From positions 1 to 64,000 of the IMG/VR virus record IMGVR_UViG_3300013137_000011: 64,000 bases of DNA, one strand, 5' to 3'. Positions 1-7,408 of the stretch are shown piece after piece. Numbering within the stretch: the stretch's first letter is position 1; every line of letters begins with the position of its first letter. Source of the DNA: a virus. Below the pieces are notes generated by a model, which saw nothing but the letters and a program-made list of their open reading frames with translations, made no database searches and had not been told where the DNA came from. Position numbers and translations under genes: made by a program.

Positions 1-2
1 TC

Positions 3-113
3 AACAATCAGGCAGGCCCTGGATCACGCAAGGAAGTCAACAATCTCTGCGATGATATCAAGACGTGGAGAATTGATCTTGAAAAAAGAAAGGAGATAAA
101 ACATGGAAAATAG
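3..113 (+). CDS. C-terminal end of a gene cut by the left edge (frame uncertain)
   Basis: An open frame runs in from the left edge and stops at TAG 111-113, just inside the next gene; it reads hydrophilic sequence including NNLCDDIKTWRIDLEKRKE. A second frame, stopping at TAA 97-99, is also open to the edge. One of them should be the tail of a gene lying mostly outside, because the next gene's ribosome binding site (AAAGGAG, 89-95) sits within it as expected for tightly packed genes. Function cannot be judged. Confidence 0.3.
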   Translation, partial: NNQAGPGSRKEVNNLCDDIKTWRIDLEKRKEIKHGK

Positions 114-324
114 AATATATATCTTATTTCCAAATGGTAGCACAAAAACTCAGGTAATATTTTGTGGAAATTGTTTATCAGAATTAGATATATCAAGACT
201 CATGGGCGATATGATGCAATACATAGGAACGAATCAACCTGAACTCATAGGCTCGATATTTAATCCAATGAGGCTTGAATATCGAGACAGTAATAATATA
301 GTCAGATTCTCTTATATAATTTAG
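103..324 (+). CDS. Hypothetical protein, 73 aa
   Basis: A short open frame with a strong ribosome binding site (AAAGGAG, 7 bases before the ATG). The product is mixed, soluble-looking, with no membrane segment; it has one Cys in FCGNCLS-like context (residues about 27-30, CGNC) but no second Cys pair, so zinc binding is not supported. It is the last gene before a hairpin terminator at 351-396, so it probably ends a transcription unit. I do not recognise the family. Confidence 0.65.
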   Translation: MENRIYILFPNGSTKTQVIFCGNCLSELDISRLMGDMMQYIGTNQPELIGSIFNPMRLEYRDSNNIVRFSYII

Positions 325-350
325 GCATCGCAGAGTCTATAGGACATCGC

Positions 351-396
351 AAAGCCGTAGGATCATGATTTATATCATGGTTCTGCGGCTTTTATT
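351..396 (+). terminator. Rho-independent terminator
   Basis: An inverted repeat pairs AAAGCCGTAGGATCATGA (351-368) with TCATGGTTCTGCGGCTTT (375-392, a few G-U or mismatched positions) around a 6-base AT loop, and the 3' arm runs into TTTTATT. This is a standard intrinsic terminator shape and it lies directly after the 73 aa gene. Nearby, CCAGG-ATA-CCTGG (402-414) forms a second small hairpin of unknown use. I see nothing else in 397-468 and no clear promoter. Confidence 0.7.
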
Positions 397-468
397 CTGT
401 ACCAGGATACCTGGCTGATGAGTTCTTAAAATAGAACGAAACAGAAAATCAATTTAAGGAGTGATACT

Positions 469-966
469 ATGAGTATAACGTACAAGATTGCTAACACAGG
501 ATGCGGAGGATTTCTTGCCCCTCCAAACCATCCAACAAAGGACAAGTGCATTGAAGAGTATGAGGGATCCGAGTTAGTAGGAATATATTCTATAGAGCAT
601 ACCGACAGAACAAATTGTGATTCAATATTCATGCTTCGATGCCTTGAGTTGATTGATATCTGGAAAGAAAGTAAACTTGCAATCAACTGCGAAGAAACTG
701 AGGATTGGATACATCAGGTTTTAGGATACTTCAGAGGAGGTTATGGAAATCCTAACATCCCTGAACCTGAAAGATGGAATGTATCAAATCTAGAATTTGA
801 TAATCGTGATCCATTAATCAACTTTGCAGATAGCGCAGGAGTTCACTGTATTAGAAAATTCTATCCAGAATATATACCTATCAAATCGGATTTCGATAAT
901 GCTTATTGGGGGGAGAGAAAGGAGAATAATCATGGAATATGCAATCACAAAACACAAAGACATTAA
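469..966 (+). CDS. Hypothetical protein, 165 aa
   Basis: Start ATG follows AAGGAGTG at good spacing. The protein is soluble, rich in acidic and aromatic residues, with scattered Cys (for example NTGCGG near residue 12 and NCEE near 73) that do not form paired CxxC motifs. Its end overlaps the next gene by about 35 bases, so the two are probably translationally coupled. I do not recognise the family. Confidence 0.7.
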   Translation: MSITYKIANTGCGGFLAPPNHPTKDKCIEEYEGSELVGIYSIEHTDRTNCDSIFMLRCLELIDIWKESKLAINCEETEDWIHQVLGYFRGGYGNPNIPEPERWNVSNLEFDNRDPLINFADSAGVHCIRKFYPEYIPIKSDFDNAYWGERKENNHGICNHKTQRH

Positions 967-1522
967 AAAGAGTCAGGTTACGATGAAAAATGGCAAAACC
1001 TTCTGGTATCAAGCGATTTACAAATGTGAATATCCACCGTCAGAAAAAATGCCTGAAGGCTTGATTTTATACTCAGTAGGAAACAGAATTGGAACTAGAG
1101 TATGTCCGCCGCAATTATTATCTACTAGAATGTGGATAAAGTTGAACCCTGGAATAAGGACAGACTTTTTTGAACAACTTTCTATCAGACAAGATATAAA
1201 TCAACTAAACAATGTTCCGAAGCAGATTAAGGCAATTGAATATCTTCCATTTCAGGAAGTAGATATCAATAACGAGAAAACGCCCCCAGAACCTGCACCA
1301 AAAAAAGAGAAAGAAGTAACCAATAAAGACCTAGATGTGCTTACTACGATAATAGCAGATGGTGTATCTGCCAAACTACAGGCAAAAAAGATAATCATAC
1401 CAATAGGAAAAGCTGTTACAAAAGACGAATTGATGAACAGGGCTCTAAATTTACTTGAGGCGCATAATATCTTGAGTAATCGGATTCTCGATCTTGTCGA
1501 ATATATTATTAAGGAGGCATAA
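932..1522 (+). CDS. Hypothetical protein, 196 aa
   Basis: The frame is open from 824, but the ATG at 932 is preferred: it has GAAAGGAG 5-12 bases upstream, while the earlier ATG lies deep inside the previous gene with no binding site. The N-terminal 110 residues look globular (YKCEYPPSEKMPEGLILYSVGNR); a charged Pro/Lys linker (PPEPAPKKEKE, about 120-130) leads to a helical C-terminal domain of about 65 residues. The layout of domain, linker and helical tail could suit a binding adaptor, but no family is recognised. Confidence 0.75.
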   Translation: MEYAITKHKDIKKSQVTMKNGKTFWYQAIYKCEYPPSEKMPEGLILYSVGNRIGTRVCPPQLLSTRMWIKLNPGIRTDFFEQLSIRQDINQLNNVPKQIKAIEYLPFQEVDINNEKTPPEPAPKKEKEVTNKDLDVLTTIIADGVSAKLQAKKIIIPIGKAVTKDELMNRALNLLEAHNILSNRILDLVEYIIKEA

Positions 1523-1524
1523 TT

Positions 1525-1619
1525 ATGGAATACATGGAAGATATTATAAATGGAATGACCCTAAAGAACAAATAAAGGAGGTTATAAATCAATGTGCAAT
1601 CAATGCGAAGCAGTTATGA
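1525..1619 (+). pseudogene. Possible frameshifted small gene
   Basis: ATG 1525 has an ideal binding site (AAGGAGG) yet stops after 16 codons at 1573-1575. The -1 frame from about 1542 carries the protein-like stretch YYKWNDPKEQIKEVINQC and stays open to TGA 1617-1619, overlapping the next gene. Joining the two gives about 31 residues beginning MEYMED. This may be an indel-damaged or recoded peptide, or chance; there is no homopolymer slip site at the join. Confidence 0.3.
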
Positions 1620-1762
1620 TCAATGGCATCTTATGCCATGAAACAGGATGCCCAGATGCCTGGAAAGATGAAGTACGAGAATGTAAATGGTGCGGAACAA
1701 AATTTAAACCAGAAACAAAAGGTCAAAAATATTGTTCTGACGAATGTAATATCACAGAGTAG
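1592..1762 (+). CDS. Small zinc-ribbon-type protein, 56 aa
   Basis: ATG 1592 follows AAAGGAGG. The 56-residue product has three Cys groups: MCNQC at the start, CHETGC at 15-20, then CKWCG (31-35) and YCSDEC (47-52). The last two pairs, CxxC-x12-CxxxC, look like a treble-clef or zinc-ribbon site. Such mini-proteins recur through this genome. The exact role (DNA, RNA or protein binding) is unknown. The downstream neighbour is the SNF2 helicase, after a 250-base structured gap. Confidence 0.7.
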   Translation: MCNQCEAVMINGILCHETGCPDAWKDEVRECKWCGTKFKPETKGQKYCSDECNITE

Positions 1763-1778
1763 AAAGAATCTATGGGAA

Positions 1779-1899
1779 CAGGCTATTAAACATCGGATTT
1801 TGGACATTGTTCAAATTAATAGCCTGTAAACGATAATTGGTCTAGATAGTTGGAGAGATCCTTATCATTGATTGACTGACGATAGGGATTCTTGGACCA
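1779..1899. ncRNA. Tandem hairpins in a 252-base gap, possible structured RNA
   Basis: The gap 1763-2014 holds no convincing gene. Two strong inverted repeats lie side by side. The first pairs CAGGCTATTAA (1779-1789) with TTAATAGCCTG (1816-1826), 11 perfect pairs. The second is a long rod: TGGTCTAG (1838-1845) pairs with TTGGACCA (1892-1899), and inside it GATCCTTATC (1857-1866) pairs with GATAGGGATT (1881-1890), 10 pairs with G-U. A coding remnant reading INRHPNRFLSIIGKIK follows at about 1910-1990 without a start codon. It may be an untranslated leader of the helicase gene or a separate RNA. Confidence 0.45.
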
Positions 1900-2014
1900 A
1901 AACATATAGTGGAGATTAATAAATAGGCATCCAAACAGATTTCTTTCTATAATTGGAAAAATTAAAGTCCCTGATAATTTTCTTAATGATTGCAAGTAGT
2001 AAAGGAGTTGACTC

Positions 2015-4156
2015 ATGAAAATATTTTATATCAACAATAGATTCGAAGCAGAAAGCAAGTATGAAGAGAAGTCAATCTTAAATGAGGCAAGATGGGCATG
2101 GGATCCTGCTTTGAAAGTTTGGTTCGCCTTAAAGCATGATAAACTTGTTACTCTTCGTGATTTACGAAGGACAAGTTATCAACATATTGACATCAGACTT
2201 TCAGAATCTGCTGTCAATGAGTTGAAACTCAGATTAAAAGACGAAGAGTCGAAAAAGGAAAAGATAGAAGCAAGTAGATTCGATGGATCTGGTATACATT
2301 TTGATTTTCCAAGACCAGATGGATTAGAATACTTGCCATTTCAGATGGCAGGTATAAATGCCATGAAAGATATGGACAGAATACTTTTATCCGACGAGAT
2401 GGGATTGGGCAAAACTATCCAATCAATTGGTATCATTAATATTCACAAACCTGATCGTGTATTAGTGGTTTGTCCTGCTTCCCTGAAGTTTAATTGGAGA
2501 AATGAGTTCAAAACTTGGCTTGTAGATGAGTATGATATGATCATAGTTAATGGTGAATTTAGGATGCCTAATTCTAATAAATTCATCATCATAATTAACT
2601 ATGAAATGATTCAAAAATATTACAAGACTCTTATGTGTTTTGGACAATTCGATCTTATCGTTTGCGACGAAGCACATTATATGAAAAATCCTAAAGCTCA
2701 GAGAACAAGACTAATCTTAGGTGGAAGATTCAAATTTGATGATCAAGAAAAACCAGAAAAGATATCTGGTATTTCAGCAATTTGCAAAAATAGGATGTAT
2801 TTAACAGGTACTCCTATTCTTAATCGGCCTGTTGAGTTGTGGCCCATTATCCATAATCTAGCGCCAAAAGAGTTTCCTAACTATTTCTCTTATGTTAAAA
2901 GATACTGTAAAGCCACTAGAGACAGATTTGGATGGGATGTTAAAGGTGCTAGTAATCTTGATGAATTTCAAAAAAAACTTAGGGCTTCTGTTATGATAAG
3001 AAGACTAAAGAAGGATGTTCTCAAAGAACTGAAAGGAAAGCGTAGACAAGTTATCGAATTAAGTAGACCTTCTGGAATTGCTTCTATTATTGAAGAGGAG
3101 AAAAAACTTTTTGATCTATACATGGCAGAGAAAGATCAGATAAAAGCCATATTGGACGAAAATTCTGATGAAGAGAATCTTGAAGAAGAGTATAAAAATA
3201 AGATATACAAACTAAGAGAAGCGTCTAAAATCGCCTTCTCTGAAATGGCAAGGATAAGAAAAGAACTTGCAATAAAGAAAATACCACAAGCACTATCTTT
3301 TATAGAGGATATTCTTGACAATGAAGAAAAGATAGTAGTATTCTACCATCATCATGAAGTTGGAGATGCTATAAAAGCCAAGTTTGGTGATATTGTAACA
3401 GGTTTTGATGGGAGACTAGTAGACAAAGAAGAAAGAATAAATCGTGTAGATAAATTTCAGAACGATCCTAATATCAAAATATTCGCAGGTAGTATAGGAG
3501 CAGCAGGAGTTGGAATTACTCTAACATCTGCTGCTACTGTTATTTTCGTTGAACTTGATTGGACTCCTGGAAAGATGAGTCAGGCAGAAGACAGGCTTGA
3601 CAGGATTGGACAAGTAAATCTCGTGCTTGTTATTCATCTTGTATTCGAGGAATCACTTGACTGTAAAATTGCAAAGACTATTATCTCTAAACAAGAGATA
3701 ATAGAAAAAGCATTAGATGTAAATGTAGATAATACTAGTATAGGAACATCTGTTTTGAGCGATGTTAAAAATTCGGTACAAGTTTCACTAGTAGATAAAT
3801 TAAAAGACGCAGTAAATAACACTACACCTATCCCAGATGTAGTGGTTAATCTTGAACCTGAAAAACCCGAACCAAAGCAACAAGAAGACATTTGGGATGA
3901 TAGTGTTTCTGCTAAATTTGTACTAATAGCATTACAGAAATTAGCAGGAGTTTGTAATTATGCTCTAACTCATGATGGCAGAGGATTTAATAAACCTGAT
4001 GCTAATTTTGGGCATGAATTAGCAAAAAGATCAAGACTAACAAAAAGGCAGGTAATTGCTGCAAAATCAATGCTGAAGAAATATCACGGACAGATTGATC
4101 CTGGAGATTGGTACTTAATATATGACTATAAGGAGGATATCAATAATAATGGCTAG
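2015..4156 (+). CDS. SNF2-family DNA helicase/translocase
   Basis: A 713-residue SWI2/SNF2-type ATPase. The Walker A motif DEMGLGKT lies near residue 130, the DEAH box (CDEAHYMKNP) near 218, the motif III sequence LTGTP near 265, and the second RecA domain ends with motif VI QAEDRLDRIGQ near 525. These are hallmarks of the SMARCAL1/HepA-like group, which translocate on or anneal DNA rather than unwind it processively. The N-terminus has an RWAWDPALKVWFA element, a small WDP-K-W domain common before phage SNF2 ATPases. The C-terminal 90 residues after a Pro/Glu linker look like a separate globular module. Start follows AAAGGAG. It overlaps the next gene by 8 bases. Likely job: replication fork or recombination support, or gene expression control. 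Confidence 0.92.
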   Translation: MKIFYINNRFEAESKYEEKSILNEARWAWDPALKVWFALKHDKLVTLRDLRRTSYQHIDIRLSESAVNELKLRLKDEESKKEKIEASRFDGSGIHFDFPRPDGLEYLPFQMAGINAMKDMDRILLSDEMGLGKTIQSIGIINIHKPDRVLVVCPASLKFNWRNEFKTWLVDEYDMIIVNGEFRMPNSNKFIIIINYEMIQKYYKTLMCFGQFDLIVCDEAHYMKNPKAQRTRLILGGRFKFDDQEKPEKISGISAICKNRMYLTGTPILNRPVELWPIIHNLAPKEFPNYFSYVKRYCKATRDRFGWDVKGASNLDEFQKKLRASVMIRRLKKDVLKELKGKRRQVIELSRPSGIASIIEEEKKLFDLYMAEKDQIKAILDENSDEENLEEEYKNKIYKLREASKIAFSEMARIRKELAIKKIPQALSFIEDILDNEEKIVVFYHHHEVGDAIKAKFGDIVTGFDGRLVDKEERINRVDKFQNDPNIKIFAGSIGAAGVGITLTSAATVIFVELDWTPGKMSQAEDRLDRIGQVNLVLVIHLVFEESLDCKIAKTIISKQEIIEKALDVNVDNTSIGTSVLSDVKNSVQVSLVDKLKDAVNNTTPIPDVVVNLEPEKPEPKQQEDIWDDSVSAKFVLIALQKLAGVCNYALTHDGRGFNKPDANFGHELAKRSRLTKRQVIAAKSMLKKYHGQIDPGDWYLIYDYKEDINNNG

Positions 4157-4616
4157 AAGAAAATCTTTTGTTGAAATCGCAAATGAAATACCAGATTCAA
4201 GTTGCACTTGTGAAAAGTGTATTGATATGTGTAATAGGAGGCCATGTTGGGGAACTCCTAGCGATATAGAAAGAATAATTGAGAGTGGATTTATTGATCA
4301 TTTAATGCGAGAATATTGGGCAACGAAAAATGGAAACTTATATATGATTGTTCCTGCTATAGTCGGATTTGAATTAAGAACATCTCCATATTGGCTTAGA
4401 GTTAAAAATAGATGTTCTTTATTAGATTCAAACAACAGGTGCAAAATAAACCATATAAAACCTATAGAAGGTCGCAAAGCAATTTGTCTTGATAATACTA
4501 AATATAATATACAAATAGATCGTCTTCACATGAATATATATAGAACATGGGATACTAAATTTGGATCAAAAGTACTAAAAATATGGGAGGATTATGTAAA
4601 TGCAGATCAAGCGTAA
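4149..4616 (+). CDS. Cys-rich metal-binding protein (YkgJ-like), 155 aa
   Basis: ATG 4149 is chosen because AAGGAGG lies just upstream; the frame opens earlier inside the helicase gene without a binding site. An N-terminal cluster SCTCEKCIDMCNRRPCWGTP (about 17-36), then C at SRC-type position NRCSLLDSNNRCKIN near 100-112 and a late Cys, fits the YkgJ family (CxxCxxxCxxxPC... RCPLL...GxCxIH), which binds iron or zinc. The pattern LRVKNRCSLL--NRCKINHIKPIEGRKAIC supports this. The physiological role of the family is poorly known. Confidence 0.7.
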   Translation: MARRKSFVEIANEIPDSSCTCEKCIDMCNRRPCWGTPSDIERIIESGFIDHLMREYWATKNGNLYMIVPAIVGFELRTSPYWLRVKNRCSLLDSNNRCKINHIKPIEGRKAICLDNTKYNIQIDRLHMNIYRTWDTKFGSKVLKIWEDYVNADQA

Positions 4617-4740
4617 GTGTGGACACGTTGAGAAAATCAACAGGAATATATTTATGGTTCCTGAGTTGAAACATGAGCAGAATAAAGAGTGTGCAAAATG
4701 TGCAATTAAAAAATCTTTATCCAAAATACTAGCAAAATGA
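4600..4740 (+). CDS. Tiny zinc-knuckle protein, 46 aa
   Basis: ATG 4600 follows GGGAGG and overlaps the end of the preceding gene. The product begins MQIKRKCGHVEKI and has ECAKCAIKK near its end, so it offers a CGH plus CxxC metal site, the same CGH/CxxC layout seen in the small proteins at 24951 and 25136. It is basic overall. Function unknown; the repeated layout suggests a small family of related peptides. Confidence 0.6.
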   Translation: MQIKRKCGHVEKINRNIFMVPELKHEQNKECAKCAIKKSLSKILAK

Positions 4741-4762
4741 TAATCATAATTCTGTGGTAATA

Positions 4763-4791
4763 TTGACAAGGTAGGTCGTATACATTATAAT
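4763..4791 (+). promoter_or_regulatory. Consensus sigma70-type promoter
   Basis: TTGACA at 4763-4768 and TATAAT at 4786-4791 are both perfect consensus hexamers with an ideal 17-base spacer. Transcription should start near 4798, giving a very short leader before the AGGAGG and ATG of the PcfJ-like gene at 4813. It implies recognition by the host housekeeping RNA polymerase. Confidence 0.85.
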
Positions 4792-4812
4792 AAAAGAATA
4801 CAGGAGGCTTAG

Positions 4813-6750
4813 ATGTACTTAGAATATATAGTTGAGGACGGGCTTCGGGTTGGAGTAAAAATCAATATGTTCAAGAATGAACAGGAAGCACGAAAAAAAT
4901 CACATCCAACATCCGATGATCAAGCATTTATTCTTTCAAAATATCAAAAATGGCATGACGGGTCACTATACAGTATGTCATTTAGATATGACAATGGAAA
5001 AATCGAATATGAACTTATAGATATATTATTGAGCATATCTAAATATGAATCAAAAATAAATATGATCTTTCAGATTCTTCCAAAAAATATAGTAGATGGA
5101 ATACATCCATTTACAAGTCTAAATAAAAATAAACAGAAAAAGGGCGGTATACCGAAGTTTGTAATGAGTCAGATGTTAGAATCGGCAGAACATGTAGCAT
5201 TTAATATCATTTATAATGACATGATCGATTCATACAAAAAGGCGAAGAATCCAATGCAAATCCATACCAACGTATCCATTGCTTTCAGGAACAAGGCTCT
5301 AAGAATAATTAATGGAATGATCAATAATATCATTTCTGATATTGGAGATAAATACTCAAGAATCAAACAATCAAGGAGATTCAACCCTAATCGAAGAAAA
5401 TTGGTATATGATCTTTTCTATAAAGATATAAAGTTTGAGCAGTTGACTGATTCATGTCCATATCTGTTATTTTATATGACAGATATTTATATGACAGATA
5501 ATGGTATGCAGGATGTAAACTTCGTTAATGAAAAACTCGAAACACTTTCATCTGATATATTGTCTGGGAAAAGATTGAAATTGATTCTTGATTCTTATGG
5601 AATTCCAAGATTTGTGTCTAAAATCCATAATCCCCAAATGGCTTGGATTATGTATAAAGCCTTGCAAGGACAAGGTAGTAAAATCATAAGAGGTTCAATC
5701 GAAAATCATAAGGGATTTGTTCCAGAAAAAAATAAACGTAAGTATCTCAGATCATTGGTTATGTTAAGAGATTTCATAAATGGTAATGGAGTATTTTATA
5801 ATGGAGATGAACAAAAATATTTAGAAAATATGTATGAATGGATAGGAAATATAATTATTACATATTATATTTCTGGATCCTCAGATGGAATACAAATGAT
5901 TCCTAAAGAAAATAATAATCATTCATCATGCATGATACTACCAAATGACGCCAGATTCTTCAGCAAACTAGAAAATATGAAAGATTGGATAAAGTGTTGC
6001 CATAAAGCAAACGTCTTTGAGATAAATGGAAATATCGGATTAAGAAGACGAGAAGTAATGGAAATTGGATGCTTAACTGCTAGATTCAATAAAGACATGA
6101 GTTTTATGACGGCAGTAAGACTATCTAACGATTGGCACCATAATATCATAAATCTTACGTATACTATAGATAAAGATCCAATTAACTTTCCAGAACCCTG
6201 GCTCCCTGCTGATACGTTCAGAACACAAAGATTTCGAAATATTGATATCAATACGAATGATATCAGAACAGAAGACGCAGATCCAATAATAACAGAATAT
6301 GCAATAATACCAATTGAAACATCTCTAGACTTAATAGAAGAAGGAAAAGGGATGCATCATTGTGTTGGAACATACATTGATACTGTGAATAATGGTAAAT
6401 CATACATCTATTCAATACGAAAAATAGATGATGAGTCTAGAGTTGCTACTCTTGAGTTAAGAAAACGCAAAAGTATATATAGTGAAGTAGAAAAAAAGAT
6501 AGTAGAGATACCAGAAACAATTTCTATTTCTCAGTTGCGTGGGATTTGTAATGAAGCGATTAACAAAGATATAGAAATTCAAATACAAAATTGGATTTCT
6601 AAATGGGATAAAAAACAAAAGGAGGAAAAGGACAATGCCAACGAAGGAAAGGATTGCGAAGATGAAGGAAAAGGGATTGAAGAAAATGGAGGTGGATACG
6701 AAGAAGAAGAAATCAACGAAGAAGGAAGATGCGACGCCGTTGGAGCGTAA
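4813..6750 (+). CDS. PcfJ-like protein
   Basis: A 645-residue protein with the PcfJ signature near its C-terminus: GKGMHHCVGTYIDTVNNGKS (about 510-529) followed by YIYSIR and ATLELR strands. PcfJ domains were named from conjugative plasmids and also occur in phages; their biochemical role is not established, though the conserved HHCVG core looks catalytic or metal-binding. The N-terminal 400 residues are not recognised. The last 45 residues are a Glu/Gly/Asp-rich low-complexity tail that is overprinted by the next gene, which begins 116 bases before this stop. Transcribed from the consensus promoter immediately upstream; start follows AGGAGG. Confidence 0.85.
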   Translation: MYLEYIVEDGLRVGVKINMFKNEQEARKKSHPTSDDQAFILSKYQKWHDGSLYSMSFRYDNGKIEYELIDILLSISKYESKINMIFQILPKNIVDGIHPFTSLNKNKQKKGGIPKFVMSQMLESAEHVAFNIIYNDMIDSYKKAKNPMQIHTNVSIAFRNKALRIINGMINNIISDIGDKYSRIKQSRRFNPNRRKLVYDLFYKDIKFEQLTDSCPYLLFYMTDIYMTDNGMQDVNFVNEKLETLSSDILSGKRLKLILDSYGIPRFVSKIHNPQMAWIMYKALQGQGSKIIRGSIENHKGFVPEKNKRKYLRSLVMLRDFINGNGVFYNGDEQKYLENMYEWIGNIIITYYISGSSDGIQMIPKENNNHSSCMILPNDARFFSKLENMKDWIKCCHKANVFEINGNIGLRRREVMEIGCLTARFNKDMSFMTAVRLSNDWHHNIINLTYTIDKDPINFPEPWLPADTFRTQRFRNIDINTNDIRTEDADPIITEYAIIPIETSLDLIEEGKGMHHCVGTYIDTVNNGKSYIYSIRKIDDESRVATLELRKRKSIYSEVEKKIVEIPETISISQLRGICNEAINKDIEIQIQNWISKWDKKQKEEKDNANEGKDCEDEGKGIEENGGGYEEEEINEEGRCDAVGA

Positions 6751-6928
6751 GTACTACTTTGTTTCATGGCTTGCAGGTATGTCTCCTGGTCAGAGCGTGA
6801 TGGATTCTAATCCTCTTTTGAGGAATGAATTCATCTCTGGACAGCTAAAGTTGAATTTTATGTGCGAAATCGGAAAGGAGGTATATGATGCTTGGGATGT
6901 ATATGATTCTTTGATAGATAGTATCTAA
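6635..6928 (+). CDS. Hypothetical protein with basic N-terminus, overlapping PcfJ-like gene
   Basis: ATG 6635 has AAAAGGAGG upstream. The first 35 residues are extremely Lys-rich (KKKKSTKK), the alternate-frame reading of the Glu-rich tail of the PcfJ-like gene; the remaining 60 residues (YYFVSWLAGMSPGQSVMD and onward) look like a small globular domain. The 116-base overlap in a different frame is unusually long for this genome. A basic tail plus small domain could bind nucleic acid, but that is inference. Confidence 0.7.
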   Translation: MPTKERIAKMKEKGLKKMEVDTKKKKSTKKEDATPLERKYYFVSWLAGMSPGQSVMDSNPLLRNEFISGQLKLNFMCEIGKEVYDAWDVYDSLIDSI

Positions 6929-6940
6929 CTATCACCAATT

Positions 6941-7041
6941 TCTCACAGTTAGAATCGGGAGACTATAGCGAACATCGCTAATATTAAGCATTAAAAATCT
7001 ATTAAAGTCTCATCGGGGGGTGGGGATGAGGCACTGTGAGA
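6941..7041 (+). promoter_or_regulatory. Structured leader with competing helices over a start codon
   Basis: TCTCACAG (6941-6948) pairs with CTGTGAGA (7034-7041) to close a multi-branch element. Inside, GAGACT (6959-6964) can pair with AGTCTC (7006-7011), enclosing the hairpin AGCG-AACAT-CGCT. CTCATC (7009-7014) can pair with GATGAG (7025-7030) around a GGGGGGTGGG loop; that helix contains the ATG at 7026 and traps its G-rich binding site. Because 7009-7011 belongs to both helices, they exclude each other, the logic of a riboswitch or translational operator. No known riboswitch class was recognised. Confidence 0.5.
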
Positions 7042-7154
7042 TATGGAAAATTAAAACAAAATACAGTATAGTAAGTGTATATGATTTAAAAACCAACAAA
7101 CTGAATGAATCCTGGTTCAAAATGGGTAAGAATAGTCAATGCGACTTTATTTAA
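7026..7154 (+). CDS. Small hypothetical protein, 42 aa
   Basis: An ATG lying in the 3' arm of the leader hairpin opens 42 codons reading MRHCEIWKIK and VYDLKTNKLNESWFKMG, which looks like normal protein sequence with a beta-strand pattern. The only binding site is the GGGGGGTGGGG tract directly upstream, itself held in the hairpin loop. It lies in the otherwise gene-free stretch 6929-7221. Could be a regulated peptide or a chance frame. Confidence 0.4.
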   Translation: MRHCEIWKIKTKYSIVSVYDLKTNKLNESWFKMGKNSQCDFI

Positions 7155-7183
7155 AATTTTTGAACTAAGTATGTAGATTAAAT

Positions 7184-7207
7184 CCAGAATGGAGGGTGGG
7201 ATTCTGG
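7184..7207 (+). other. Hairpin with G-rich loop before tRNA genes
   Basis: CCAGAAT (7184-7190) and ATTCTGG (7201-7207) form a perfect 7-pair stem around the loop GGAGGGTGGG. The loop is one base different from that of the leader hairpin at 7015-7024. It sits 15 bases before tRNA-Gln and may be a protein-binding or RNA-processing site. Confidence 0.5.
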
Positions 7208-7221
7208 AGCCAGGAAAAGAT

Positions 7222-7293
7222 AGATCCGTAGCCAAGTGGTAAGGCAGGAGACTTTGGATCTCCCATTCGTAGGTTCAAATCCTACCGGATCTG
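7222..7293 (+). tRNA. tRNA-Gln (anticodon TTG)
   Basis: A full 72-base cloverleaf. Acceptor AGATCCG pairs with CGGATCT; D stem GCC/GGC; anticodon stem GGAGA/TCTCC around loop CTTTGGA, giving anticodon TTG, which reads CAA; T arm GTAGG-TTCAAAT-CCTAC. Discriminator base is G and CCA is not encoded. CAA codons are frequent in this AT-rich genome, so the tRNA fits translation support. Confidence 0.93.
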
Positions 7294-7301
7294 ATAAACT
7301 A

Positions 7302-7384
7302 GCCGAGATGATGGAATGGCAGACATTTCTGACTTAAAATCAGATGGGAGATATCCCGTGCGGGTTCAAGTCCCGCTCTCGGCA
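7302..7384 (+). tRNA. tRNA-Leu (anticodon TAA)
   Basis: A class II tRNA of 83 bases. Acceptor GCCGAGA pairs with TCTCGGC; anticodon stem TCTGA/TCAGA around CTTAAAA gives anticodon TAA (reads TTA); a long variable arm TGGGAGATATCCCG is typical of tRNA-Leu; T arm GCGGG-TTCAAGT-CCCGC. CCA is not encoded. It lies 8 bases after tRNA-Gln, so the two are probably processed from one transcript. Confidence 0.93.
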
Positions 7385-7408
7385 AGATAAAATCAAAAGG
7401 AGAATAAA

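Noticed and set aside
1623-1829. Plus-strand 68-codon frame overlapping the 56 aa zinc protein
   Set aside because: The alternate frame with paired Cys motifs has the strong AAAGGAGG site; this one has none.
1816-2016. Minus-strand 66-codon frame in the gap before the helicase gene
   Set aside because: No ribosome binding site, opposite orientation to all neighbours, and the region is better explained by hairpins.
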